From positions 50,859,885 through 50,923,884 of the forward strand of contig CAIIXF020000001.1 in NCBI GenBank assembly GCA_903813345.2: a DNA stretch of 64,000 nucleotides, given 5' to 3'. Of the stretch, positions 1-10,750 are shown one piece after another. This stretch comes from Owenia fusiformis (taxonomy: Eukaryota; Annelida; Polychaeta; Sabellida; Oweniidae). The notes beneath the pieces were generated by a model that was not told where the DNA came from, did not search any database, and worked only from the letters and a program-made list of their open reading frames with translations. The first letter of the stretch is position 1; every line of letters begins with the position of its first letter. The position numbers were made by a program, and so were the translations under genes.

Positions 1-761
1 TATATCATTCATTTACTTTTTTCTTGACTTTAAAACTCAGTTTTTTATTTCTCAATTATTCAAATTTCCTGCCATTTTTCAAATAAAAGATGAACCTTTT
101 TAATCATCATTCAAAGATACTTGTAACTTCAAAAATTGCATGATTTTTTTACCAAAAAATCCTTCAAAAACCACTTTTGGATAAGACTACAATATAAGCC
201 AAAGTGGTTTAACTTTATAGGGGGTCTTTAAGTATATGCTAAAGGCAATGTTGACATTTATGAAGAAACAATTAGTTTTGTTTTTGTTGGCAAAGATTTT
301 AAAATATACTGCCATATGCCAACAATATTTCAATACTATTTCTACTGGCATCTAGTCTATTTTACATAGAGGACCTAAGGCCTGGGAGTCCAGTAATTAG
401 TGGTTAAATAATCTAAAATCACGTTTTCACATTATTACAGAGTTATCAATCTTGTCAGTAAGTGGATTCTGGTCTTCTAATCTGTACACAGGGTATGGCA
501 ATATAACATTTATATTTTTTTCTTTTATAATACATGGATTCCAATAATATTTTCACAGGGGATGGAGAAACCAATCTATATCATAATGCTCTTTATCTAT
601 AATGGTATTTGAATGGGGAAAGTTAACATACAGGGTGGGCCAATTGTAACTTTTTTATTTATTAGGGGTGAGTCAACAGGTCAAAATTACTTTTGGTGAG
701 GGACATTAAATATTAGCAAAGGATTTATCTGAGTTCCAAAGAACAATGAAGAAACCTTTTT
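1..761. other. AT-rich sequence, no gene seen
   Basis: AT-rich DNA with no long open frame and no recognisable motif. If the FAAP20 call at 2909-2981 is right, this is intronic sequence upstream of its last exon. I looked here for the missing CxxC half of the zinc finger and did not find it. Confidence 0.5.
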
Positions 762-1060
762 AATTTGTGGGCTCAATCTAGTACATTGCTCATTACATTA
801 AATAAGGGCTTAGAATTTTTTGCTTGTACTGGCAGATTTTCTGAACCATTTTTTCTTGATACTAAATCATCTTTTTTTTCATTTTACTTAATTTTTTAAT
901 TTGTGGGCTCAATCTAGTACATTGCTAATTACATTAAATAAGGGCTTAGAATATTTTTTTGCTTGTACTGGCAGATTGCTTATACTGGCAGATTTTCTTA
1001 ACCATCTTAACCATCTTTTTCTTGATACTAAATCCTCTTTTTTTCATTTTACTTAATTTG
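762..1060. repeat. Tandem duplication, two copies of about 136 bp
   Basis: The stretch beginning AATTTGTGGGCTCAATC at 762 is repeated from 898, with the same order of landmarks (TTGCTTGTACTGGCAGATT, then TTCTTGATACTAAATC). The second copy has a short internal duplication of TACTGGCAGATT. It is non-coding; an open frame running through it is chance plus repeat sequence. Confidence 0.85.
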
Positions 1061-1182
1061 TCCTATTCTTATGTTCCATTTTGTGTCTTTAAATCATTTG
1101 AGAATAAACTGAGCACACCTACATACATACTTTCTCTTTTTTTAACTTTTAACTTTTTATATAAAAAAAAACAAAAAAACTT

Positions 1183-2470
1183 TTATTATCCCATCGAACA
1201 AAGTTCGGAGGAATATAGGGAATGCCTCCGTCCGTCCGTCCATCCGGGTAATAACTCAAATACCGTTGGCCCGATTTTGTTCATAATTTGTACACATATA
1301 CCCTATGGGGGTAGAAATTCTGCTCGAAAGCCGATTTTCAAAATGGTCGCTCATTTAAAAAGTGCCGATCTTACAGTAATTTAGGTGCAATATGTAAAAC
1401 TGTAATAGCAATATGTTTTAAACGTAAAAAAATTATATAGGACATTAATAAAGCTAGAAATGTAGATATTAAAGAAGCACATGGCAGCCATCTTGAAAAA
1501 TGGCGGTCTTTACTCGTTATTTTACGATTTTTGCTTTAACTCGAAAAGTAGTGGAGCGATTTTGTTCATATTTAGTATGAGAATACTATAAGCATGGCAC
1601 ACTGTTTAACGACACTTTTGGAAGAAGGCCGCCATTTTGAAAAATGGCCCTCGTTTTAACGTATTTTACTATAACTCGAAAAGTAATGAGCGATTTTGTT
1701 TATATTTGGTATGTGAAGACTATAAGCATGGCACACTGTCTAATGACACTTTTTGTAAAGGCAGCCATTTTGAAAAATGGCCGCCATTATAACATATTTT
1801 ACTATAACTCGAAAAGTAGTGGAGCGATTTAGTTCATATTTGGTATGTGAATACTATAAGCATGGCACACTATCTAATGACACTTTTGGTAGAAGGTGGC
1901 CATTTTGAAAAATGGCCACCATTTTAACGTATTTTTCTATAACTCGAAAAGTAGTGGAGCGATTTTGTTCATACTGTACTCCGGGTATTGTTCGCGTACA
2001 ATTTAATTTCGCTTTGTTCGCGAATGTAGTAAAATCGCGAACATTTATCGTCTCAAAATTTGTCTTTTAAATTCCCGGGGATTTGACCCGGGACTTTTGA
2101 TATGTTTCGTTCGCTGTAAAACGTTTCATCCAGTGTTGTTCGGCGATAATTAAAGTTATCATGGGGTATTGTTCAATTTTATATCAACAATTGATGTACT
2201 TGGCTGCTAAGTTCATGCATATGTAAAAAGGCATGTAAGTATATTAATATTATCAATATGGAGTTTACAGAGCTGGAGGAAAAAATTCAACTTGTGCAAT
2301 CCACGAAATGTCATCAACTCAAATCCGCGAAATTGCAATTTTGAAAAATCGCGAAATTTTATAGCGTCAAAATTTACCAGGAGTACAGTATTTGGTATGT
2401 GAATACTATAAGCGTGGCACACTGTCTAATGACACTTTTGGTAGAAGGTGGCCATTTTGGCAGCCATTTT
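1183..2470 (+). repeat. Polar dispersed repeat with 134-bp internal tandem units
   Basis: The start reads TTATTATCCC followed by CGAAC-GAA-GTTCG-like hairpin sequence (one base changed here), then a CCGTCC-rich tract and AATAACTCAAATAC. The same head occurs at 16795 (+) and, inverted, at 59820 (-). From about 1490 it carries tandem units with the marker GCATGGCACACTG at 1592, 1726 and 1860, a period of exactly 134 bp, each ending in a Gly/Ala-codon-like AAAATGGCCGCCATTTT palindromic box. The array is split by a 415-bp insertion (1974-2388) and resumes at 2391. The superfamily is unknown. Confidence 0.8.
1974..2388. mobile_element. Nested MITE-like element with TA target duplication
   Basis: The ends are CTGTACTCCgGGTA and its inverse TACCaGGAGTACAG, a 14-bp terminal inverted repeat with one mismatch. 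TA flanks both sides (1972-1973 and 2389-2390). Removing the insert and one TA restores the host repeat phrase TTGTTCATATTTGGTATG seen intact in neighbouring 134-bp units. Subterminal CGCGAA motifs recur at both ends. There is no coding capacity. The TA duplication fits the Tc1/mariner-type or another TA-targeting superfamily. Confidence 0.85.
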
Positions 2471-2908
2471 TGCTATATACTTTGTTTGTAAAAATGCCAG
2501 CCATGGCTGTTCGATGGTATTTGCTACGCTTTGGTGTTGCTGTTGTCTAGTTGACATCTTGTATCATTACATTGGTCTTTTCTTGAAACCCCATGGTACA
2601 TGTATCTTTCTTACAGACTGGATGAGATGTCTGTTACTATTATTTGAGGCATGACCAATATTGATATAAAAGTGTTGTTTTGGCTATTAATATTTTATTT
2701 TATCTGTTAACCATTCATATTCAGAGACCACTGAAGATTTATTTAATCTATATCAGGATAAATTGCAAAAGTGATTTCTGCATCTATATACAAAGGAAAT
2801 AAAAATATATATGCATCATTGAAACTATTGCCAAATATATGGACATTTTTGACCTATACTGTAGATGTAAATTTCCTTGGCTTCAGAATATTTTTGACTT
2901 TTTTTCAG

Positions 2909-2981
2909 GGTGAACCAAATGGAGATTGATAGTCACATAGCAACATGTCTTGCTTCAGCTGATGATGATACAAATTGGTGA
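2909..2981 (+). CDS. FAAP20: FAAP20-like, last coding exon (partial gene)
   Basis: The exon follows a long pyrimidine tract ending TTTTTTTCAG. After one base that completes a split codon, it encodes VNQMEIDSHIATCLASADDD, then T-N-W and stop. The H-x3-C pair is the second half of a UBZ zinc finger. FAAP20 of the Fanconi anaemia core complex ends with such a UBZ followed closely by an acidic tail and a C-terminal Trp, and in human it lies beside SKI. Its known role is ubiquitin binding and stabilising FANCA at DNA crosslink damage. The CxxC half and the rest of the gene should lie left of the window. Sequence alone is short; the SKI neighbour makes the call much stronger. Confidence 0.75.
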
Positions 2982-4391
2982 ATTGTGATAAACAAACGGG
3001 TGATATAGTGATACAAGTACATGGAAACGCAAACTGAAACAACTTGCTTCATCAAGCTTCGGACCAGTCCTCAGAACGTAGTAGATTGAGCATAGGAACC
3101 GATGATGTACTGAACCCTCAATGGAAATACTTCAAGACAAGACAAGAAGTTGAAACACCCATGTAGTTAAAAATTCATTCTATATTTATGATGTAAATTA
3201 GCTTTGTGATAAGACGATTATATTTTGAACTGGATCCTTTTTGAACTGACATTTAGACTCAACTTTAATGCCTCATATCTGCGTCATATCTGCTCACCAG
3301 ATAGAAACCCAGAAATTCATGAAAGTACATTTGTAAATCTTAATTTATAAAATAGATGGCAACAATGAATTTTCAGTTATGGAAAATAGACTCATGGGCT
3401 TCAAAGAGAGGTATAGGAAACTGTTCTAAGACTTGTCTTTGGAGATTTTAGTTTAACAAAATTCATATGGTTTAGGTTTATGATGTGCTGTCCTATCAGA
3501 TGAAAGGGGTGAAAAAGATTTTGATACGAGTTAAGAAAAGAATTGCATGCATTCTGAATATTTGTGAAATGAAATGGTAGAAGGAAATATAGGATTTTCT
3601 ATACACAAATGAAAAATGTGTATTTTGTAATAAATGTGCTTGTTGAATATAATGGAGGGCTATTATGTAAGCATTCAAAATTTTTCTCAATCTTGTGATA
3701 ATTGAACATACACAAAATGTCATTAGAATTACACACAAGCTCAGATATGATATCCATGCCCCTAGTAGCTGTATTGAGAAGTAATTATAGGGTGAGACCA
3801 TTGAGTCAATGGAAGATTCATATCCATTTCTTCAAGTCCATAATAATTGCAGTCGTTGGCCTGCTAGGCTGATAGCCAGTGTGGTTATCTATGGAATTAA
3901 CACAATCTCACAACAGTTAGATCAATACCTGTCTCAAGGTTTTTGATAAGTCTATTCTACATTTATCTGTGTGCTATCAATGAAGACAAAATATTAATCA
4001 CACGAAGGAGACCGTTCTTGCAGTCTGGATGATGCTGTGTGGTAAATCTCTCTTCATACATCCAACCTCAGGGAATTACGATTTAATCATTATAGACTAA
4101 TATTGGCTTCATAGTAAAGACAGTTAGAGGAGAATTCAATTTTCCACATACTTGGGTCGAATCAGTTCACGTCATTCAGACGTTATTTTGCCAACGAATC
4201 TCAGGAGGGATAGAGTGAAGTCCTCAGTCTGTCTATATGTCTGTCAACCAGTTCATTTAGCTCACTAATGTTCAATGTACCAATAAACCAATAATCCTCC
4301 ATGGAGTCACTGTTTTCTAGTTCACTTATTTGCTCAATGTTTAATGTGTCAATGAATTCAACAACTTGGAGAAGGTACAGTTTTAATAGTA
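2982..4391 (+). other. Probable FAAP20 3' UTR
   Basis: Non-coding sequence after the FAAP20-like stop, without another gene. The first convincing poly(A) signal I see is at 4681-4686, so the untranslated region may span this stretch and the small transposon at 4392-4575. Confidence 0.4.
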
Positions 4392-4575
4392 CAGTAAAAC
4401 TGTCTTATGCGAATGCCTCTGGGACCAGCCAAAAGTGTTTGGATTAGCAGGTGTTCACATTTCAAAGCTTTTTAAACATGTGACTGAGTCAATGGGAGAT
4501 AACTTTAGGACCGTGAAAAAGTGTTCACATTGAGGATACTCGGATTAGAAAGGTCTAGATATACCGGTTTCACTG
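4392..4575. mobile_element. Short pogo/Tigger-like MITE
   Basis: The ends read CAGTaAAACtG and, inverted, CAGTgAAACcG. The left end is preceded by TA; the right flank is mutated to TG. Internal phrases such as GGATTAG and GTGTTCACATT recur in both orientations. The terminal CAGT[A/G]AAAC pattern resembles the larger element at 42425-43266. Non-autonomous, 184 bp. Confidence 0.6.
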
Positions 4576-4680
4576 TGCTTGAGTGAACACTAAAATCCAG
4601 TTTCTTGTTTTGGATAAACATCAATTTTATAATAATATAATCATGTTATATTGAAGATATGAAAGTATTTCCAGCACATA

Positions 4681-4686
4681 AATAAA
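4681..4686 (+). terminator. Candidate poly(A) signal for FAAP20
   Basis: AATAAA followed within 15 bases by a TG-rich stretch (CTGTATGTGAGTT). Assigned to the FAAP20-like transcript only by position, 1.7 kb after its stop codon. Confidence 0.35.
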
Positions 4687-5963
4687 ACTGTATGTGAGTT
4701 CTCTGAATTGTTAACAGTATCAATATTTTATCGTATAACCATTGGCTTAAGTCCATATTTTCAAGAGAGGGGTCAAGAAACAATGATACATAATTCTGAT
4801 TTTCCCAAAATTTTCATTACCACAAAATGTTTGATGATTTTTTCGTTTTTGATTTTTATCTATTTGTCAATAAAATTGTAGCCTTCAAAAACTAATGTTG
4901 AATGATATGAGCTCTCCTAGTGGAAATGACAAACTAGTCATTAGAGAAGTTTTATTGTATAGTAATGTGCCATTTGCTTATCAGGGCTTGGCATAAAACA
5001 TTGTGATGTCATGATTCATTCAATATGAGATCCTTGATATGAGATGATGGTATGATGGTTGAAAATTAATATGTATTATAAATCATAAATATGGCGAAAT
5101 TACTTATTGCATCATTACCGACATTGCATCATTGATCTGTCAACTTCATTATTCATCCCATTAAATGAAGTTCAAGGGGATATAGAGAATGCCTCTGTCT
5201 GTTAGCATAATGTCTAACTAAAACAGGGTTCAAGATGGAAGATGATGGAAAACATGATAGCATCTTGGCCTCGATTTTGGCATTGAGTAGCTTGGCCAAC
5301 TTGTTTTTCCAAGTTCATCAACGAAAGTGAAAAATGGTTGCCACTGGCAGTCTGTCGGGTGTGCGTTTCCTAGGCATTTCAAACCCTTTAGTAGAGGCAA
5401 AACATTGCAATCCAATATTGCAGTACAGTCAACCCACAGTCAACCCACAGTCAACCCACAGTCAACCCACAGTCAACCCACAGTCAACCCACAGTCAACC
5501 TACAGCTGGATTTGAAAAAAAGTCCCTGGATTATTGGTTGCATATTCTTGGAAGCACATATTAGTATAGCCAATTTATTGACACTGATAATAAGATTATT
5601 CTTGTATTTTTGAATGTCTCGTGTACTTTATCTATTAATTAATATAACTTATCTGGTTAATTAATTCAAAACATGACACTAATTATTAATAACACAGACT
5701 TACTTTAGGTACTGCATCAAAAGATCATTGTAGGAAAGTTAACATTATATTGATAGTTACGTCTCAGACACCCACACACCCACCATCAGTGTGGACACAT
5801 GGGATGAATATTGTTTATCCAGAAAAAAATATTGGGATTTAAATACTGGTGTCCCATTTTTAATAATCAGACTGTCATGTTTAGTACATACATGTATTTT
5901 CCTCTGCCTCATCTTTATTATCAATGTGAGCATAACTTACATTAAAAGGCTAAGAGTTGGCCT
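4687..5963. repeat. Intergenic; 11-bp minisatellite at 5424-5507
   Basis: Mostly featureless. At 5160-5208 there is a decayed fragment of the polar repeat (AAGTTC, GGGGATATAGAGAATGCC, TCTGTCTG). At 5424-5507 the unit AGTCAACCCAC is repeated about seven times almost perfectly. Open frames running through the array are products of the repeat. Confidence 0.75.
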
Positions 5964-6042
5964 TACCCTTTGCATTCGTTTGACTTTGCTTCTTAAAAGA
6001 GAGCTTCGTCTTGTAGTTTAACTAGACTCTGCATGCAGGGGA
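5964..6042. mobile_element. Deleted copy of the 9-bp-TSD element
   Basis: It begins TACCCTTTGCATTCG and carries the internal phrase AAAGAGAGCTTCGTCTT, then ACTAGACT and GCATGCAGGGGA, matching the two ends of the element at 47580-47918 with the middle removed. The flanks AGTTGGCCT and GGTTAGCCT agree at 7 of 9 positions, as expected for an old 9-bp target duplication. Confidence 0.65.
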
Positions 6043-6058
6043 GGTTAGCCTATACAAT

Positions 6059-6201
6059 CAGGCCCGTAGCAAGGATTTGCCGAGGGGGTACACTTTTTGA
6101 AAAATTCCAGGGGGGGTTCACTTTTGACAATTTTGGTCCAAAAATGGCCAAAATAATTCGCCCAAACCCATTGAATCCCCCCCCCCCTGGCTATGGACCT
6201 G
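6059..6201. mobile_element. hAT-like MITE with 5-bp target duplication
   Basis: The left end is CAGGCCCGTAGCAAGG and the right end, read inverted, is CAGGTCCATAGCCAGG. Such CAGG termini are typical of hAT elements. The exact flanking duplication is ACAAT (6054-6058 and 6202-6206). The right end is preceded by a C-run. It is 143 bp with no coding capacity. Confidence 0.75.
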
Positions 6202-7047
6202 ACAATTATATTAAAATTTCAAGTTTCTTTACATGTTACCCCGGGATGTTACCCCATTCTGATTTATCAGAGCCTTTCTTTACCTAACGGGAAAGTAAAG
6301 GCTGTGGATCGCACAATGATGTTACACCCTTCCCCGGGGGTTCACTGTGTATAAACCTTGACGGGGATCCTCGGCGCACATGGGGTACCTTTTTTGACAT
6401 TTGGTATGGCAATGGACCCAAATTTTAGGAGTATGGCAATGGTCTGATTTTTCCATTTTCTTCATATTGATATCTGAGGGTTCAGCAGGACCCCAGCAGA
6501 ATTTTGTATACAGTGAACCCGCCGGGCACCCTTCCTAAATCTGAGGGATATTACTAGTCTTTTATTGGATAAAAGCCTAAAATAGTGCATTGCTCTAACC
6601 TCAACAGTCTATTCTAATTATGATGTCTCACAAGATCCCCTTATACTCCCCATTACTTTTTCATTCATATTTCTTAGTTTTATCACACTAAGGGTTTTGT
6701 GAGTCATTCTGTCACAGCACTTCTTATGATTTGTCTTTGACCTATGACTGCTGACCTATACCGGCGATTACTAGAGTGCTGCTATCTCGATAAAAGGCTG
6801 GCTCTGGCTAGAATTGTCTATGGTTCTAGCCAGGATAAAGATACCAGTTCTTCAACTCGACAATGGGAAGAACTGCTCTACCTAAGTGACTAATATGTCA
6901 TGATATGACATCTAAAGAGTCGATAAAAGATATATATATATTCTACTCGACCCTTTCTTAGTTTTTACCGTATTTATAAAATTTTTCATAATTTACAGAA
7001 AAATAGTACCATGGGTACTGGGCTCACATGGTGTTGCTCAAAAGTGA
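6202..7047. other. Intergenic, no gene seen
   Basis: No conserved open frame. It contains decayed repeat-like GGGG/CCCC stretches (around 6330-6560) that resemble old transposon debris but have no ends I can define. Confidence 0.4.
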
Positions 7048-7730
7048 ATGATGGCTAAAATGACAACATATAAAAAAAACGGATATAACTTTTTGCCGAT
7101 TTTTTGTAACAAAATTATTTCATACAGCTACTCTTTACAAAGACATGGCTTTTTACAATGCAGGACACTTGAAATTATTTGTAAAGCTAGGAAATGGCCC
7201 AAAGGTGAATTTCACGAAACAAAAATGGCTACCATTTTGAAAATAGCCGAGCTTTTGAACCAGGAGTCATAGGGGAGTTTTTTGTATTGATGTTGAACAA
7301 AAATAACTTAAAACTGGAATCCTATCGACAGAGGTTTTAAAGCAAATGGTCCAAAAGAGGATTTCGCGAGACAGATGGACAAATCAATGTTAACTATAAA
7401 ATGGCTGAAAATAAAAACCGGATATAATTTTTGCTGATTTTTTGTAACAAAATTATTTCATACAACTACTCTTTACAGTGACATGGCTTCTTACAATGCA
7501 GGACACCTGAAATTATTTGTAAAGCTAGGAAATGGGCCAAAAGTGAATTTCGCGAGACAAAAAGCTTTTGAACCAGGAGACATAAGGTAGTTTTTTGTAT
7601 TGATGTTGAACAAAAATAACTAAAAACGGGAATCCTATCGACAGAGGTTTTAGGGCAAATGGTCCAAAAGTGGATTTCACAAGACAGATGGACAAATCGT
7701 AAAATGGCTGAAAATAAAAAAACTTCTCAT
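7048..7730. repeat. Tandem duplication, period about 338 bp
   Basis: Landmarks ACATGGCTT, TACAATGCAGGACAC, TTTGTAAAGCTAGGAAATGG and ATCCTATCGACAGAGGTTTT occur in the same order from 7048 and again from about 7386 (CAGGACAC at 7161 and 7499). The two copies differ by small deletions, including loss of an AAAATGGCTACCATTTTGAA box in the second. It shares the AAAATGG style of the polar repeat but not its head. Confidence 0.85.
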
Positions 7731-8436
7731 GATTCATTAAATATTCAATTTGAACAGGGACCTGGTCAATAATGGTTTTACATAATTTGGCCATCCAAAC
7801 AATATGGGGGACATGTTCAATGTTTATCAGCTTTTACAAAGAGGGAGGGAAGTCTATTCATTTTTGCAAAATATTATATATTTTCACCTGACCCATTTAG
7901 TTTGCATCATGAGGAAGCACCAGTGACCATTAATGTTAATCACAGACCTTGTTTGGCATTTGAATCATCAATGCCTGGTTTACTCTCTATATGATTTTAT
8001 AGATCAGTGTGTGGGTTGCAGGAGCAGATGGCTCTTGGTAGCTTATATATATGTATAATTCTGTGATCTAGAAATTTTATACGCACACTACATCTAATAT
8101 CTAAATATCACACAATTGTGCCTGTTGATGGCTTATGACAGTTTATACTTTATAAATATAATATTAATCTATCAGATTCAATACTTTTACCATGAAATTT
8201 TCCCGGGGTTCACTCTAGGTTGATTTTCTAATCAATCTTAACGATAATTTGGGTCTGAGAGGAATAAAACATGGAAACCTTAGTTCTTGAGAGGAAATTG
8301 ACATGGAAAAAATGCTCAAAAAGGGGGTTTTTGGAGCGGCACATAGTATTAAGTTAAGAGGTATATTGGAGTGAAACCCCCGGGGAATTTTTTTTCCTGA
8401 ATTGAGACAGGGACTTGATGCCTTGCTTCTGATCAT
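7731..8436. other. Intergenic, no gene seen
   Basis: AT-rich, without a credible open frame or a repeat whose ends can be defined. Confidence 0.4.
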
Positions 8437-8662
8437 ATAATGTACAATCTTCCGATCCTATAATGTACAATCATCCTATAATATACAATCTTCTGATCTT
8501 CCGATCCTATAATGTACAATCTTCCGATCCTATAATGTACAATCTTCCGATCCTATAATGTACAATCTTCCGATCCTATAATGTACAATCTTCCGATCCT
8601 ATAATGTACAATCTTCCGATCCTATAATGTACAATCTCCTGATGCTATAATGAACAATCTTC
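8437..8662. repeat. 23-bp minisatellite
   Basis: The unit CCTATAATGTACAATCTTCCGAT is 23 bp, repeated about nine times, with shortened units near the left end (around 8460-8500) and a diverged last unit. Confidence 0.9.
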
Positions 8663-8815
8663 AACAGACTTGATACAAACCTTTTCTTTATATTTCTTAT
8701 TATATTAGTTTGAAAAATATAAACATATGACATGAATGAACAGAATTCACACGTTCCAATGATTTATCAAGGGGTATACTGTTATCAGGGTACAAAATGG
8801 AAGATCTAAAGTAAT

Positions 8816-8918
8816 CACGGACGTCAAGTAAGTTTCTGGCGAAAGCCGGAGCATAGATTATAAATAATAAAAATAGTCTATGCTCCAGCTTTCGCCAGAA
8901 ACGTACTTGACGTCCGTG
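8816..8918. mobile_element. Fold-back MITE with perfect 8-bp target duplication
   Basis: Two 45-bp arms (8816-8860 and 8874-8918) are reverse complements with three mismatches and enclose a 13-bp loop. Both are flanked by AAAGTAAT (8808-8815 and 8919-8926). The ends read CACGGACGTC. An 8-bp duplication with CA..TG ends fits the hAT superfamily. The element is almost all inverted repeat. Confidence 0.9.
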
Positions 8919-8926
8919 AAAGTAAT

Positions 8927-9731
8927 ATTATAAATGTGTTTCATAACTGTACTTATTTCGCCAATAGATTGCTTTCTTATTGCATTTCCAATGTTACCAA
9001 ACAGTGTATATGTACTTTGTATAAAATATAATTGAAATTGCAATCTATGATAGTAATATTGTAAATGATATTATATTTTTGAAATTTTCGTTATCATATA
9101 GATATCTTATCTATGTATATTATCTTATCCAGAAAACATTTTTGAAAAAATGATATTCCTGCCCATGTTGTTTTCTGGTTAAGTAATGATGCTTTCCTGA
9201 AAAAAGCAAAGAAATAAAAACATGCCTTCATACTACATGTACTATATTTTGTACCAGAAAATAACATGTGCAGGTATAGCAATTTTTCAAAACTGTTTTT
9301 TTAGAAGTACCTATTAAAAATCTAATTATATAAAATAACAATTTACAACAGATCTCGCCTTAGATCTATAGGTCAATACATAATAAAAAACATATAACGT
9401 CAATAATTAGAGAATGAGACATGATTATTATTTATTATCCCAATATTTGTATTCAGAAAGTGTAATCAATTAACAGATTGATCGATCCCCTCATTCATGG
9501 CGTCAATTAATCGTGCGAGGGAGTGAATAGAAGATCCCAATAGTTTGTTTACAACGCTGATCTGGATATGTATCTGGAATTATCACACAAATATTTGCAA
9601 TATCAACCACTTTGCATAAAAAAATAAGTTACAGCATACCTATAATCGATTATTATAATGTATATGGAAGATATATATCAAAGTTTTATTTAAACGGGGG
9701 TGCAGAGCACAGACAGAACAGCCAGATATTT
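8927..9731 (+). other. Upstream region and probable 5' UTR of SKI
   Basis: AT-rich sequence before the SKI start. I see no clear TATA box at a defensible distance and cannot place the transcription start or any upstream non-coding exon. Confidence 0.35.
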
Positions 9732-9821
9732 ATGCAAAGCAGTTGTGTACAGTCTGCACCCAGTCACCGATTCAAGTATCGAGAAAGAAGACACATGCGA
9801 AAAAATTACACGGATATTTAA
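9732..9821 (+). other. Possible upstream ORF in SKI leader
   Basis: An ATG at 9732 opens a frame of 29 codons that stops at 9821, 26 bases before the SKI start codon. If this region is in the mature leader, it could reduce SKI translation. The product is not recognisable, so only a regulatory role is conceivable. Confidence 0.3.
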
Positions 9822-9847
9822 GTTCTGCGAGAATTAGTGGATCCAAG

Positions 9848-10750
9848 ATGGACCATCTTATACCAGCACATTATAATCCACATCTGAAGAAGGTATTGAA
9901 AAGTTTACAAAGCGCTGCAACCGGTAGTTTAAGCGGACCGAGCCGTTTTGTTGCCACATGGGGCGATCCATCAAAATTGAGCCCGAGCGAAATGGACAGA
10001 AAAATGATGGAGGCGGCTTACGCCAAAAAAGGAGAAACGAAAGTGGATTACGACCCTTTGCTTGTTCCTCCTCCGTTTCCCATACAACAGATGCCCATGT
10101 TCATACCCATGGATTTATCGAGAAGCGACAAAACGGAGACCGTTCTGGAGGGTGAGAACATTGCCTGTTTTGTTGTTGGTGGAGAAAAGAGGCTATGTTT
10201 GCCTCAGATTTTGAACACTGTCCTTCGGGACTTCAGCTTGCAACAGATAAATACTGTATGTGACGAACTACATATATTCTGTTCCCGGTGCAATCCCAGT
10301 CAGTTGGAAATATTAAAATGCACAGGCATTTTGCCTCGAAGCGCACCCAGTTGTGGACTTATTACAAAAACTGATGGTGAGCGACTTTGTCACCGATTAT
10401 TACATGGAACCCCAGAGAAATCGATGGACCCCCCTACACCAAACAGTTTTAAAGTTTACCATGAATGCTTTGGTAAATGCAAAGGACTCTTCATGCCAGA
10501 AGTTTATGTGTCGCAGAATGCAAAATGCATTGAATGCTTAGACTGTAAAGGAATGTTCACCGTAGAAAAGTTTGTGTGTCATTCCCACAAGGCACTAGAA
10601 AATCGCACATGTCATTGGGGGTTCGATTCCGCTAACTGGAGATCGTATTTACTAATAGCAAAAGATCAGGACAATCGTGATCGCCTAAATGATGTATTAG
10701 ATTGTATGAAAGATCGTTTTGACCTGACAAATTCCTACAAAAGGAAACAG
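9848..10750 (+). CDS. SKI: SKI/SnoN transcriptional corepressor, exon 1
   Basis: The first in-frame ATG is at 9848 in a good context (AAGATGG). The exon encodes residues 1-301 and ends at the donor CAG|GTAAGT. Residues 1-40 match the Smad2/3-binding N-terminus of SKI proteins ([21 protein letters not shown]). Residues about 97-187 are the SKI/SNO Dachshund-homology domain, with [17 protein letters not shown] and [13 protein letters not shown]. Residues about 200-297 are the SAND-like Smad4-binding domain, with its zinc-ligand Cys/His set ([34 protein letters not shown]). SKI/SnoN proteins bind nuclear Smad complexes and recruit NCoR/HDAC to repress TGF-beta and BMP targets. The seven-exon model gives 707 codons with every junction in phase, close to vertebrate SKI and SnoN length. 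SKI and SKIL are vertebrate duplicates, so this is probably the single ancestral-type gene. Confidence 0.97.

Noticed and set aside
959-1384. 141-codon open frame near the left edge
   Set aside because: It runs through a tandem duplication and the head of a dispersed repeat; composition artefact.
5327-5564. Open frames through the AGTCAACCCAC minisatellite
   Set aside because: Repeat artefact without a domain.
9743-9847. N-terminal extension of SKI from the open frame upstream of 9848
   Set aside because: There is no in-frame ATG before 9848, and the extension has no similarity to SKI proteins, which begin near the [10 protein letters not shown] region.
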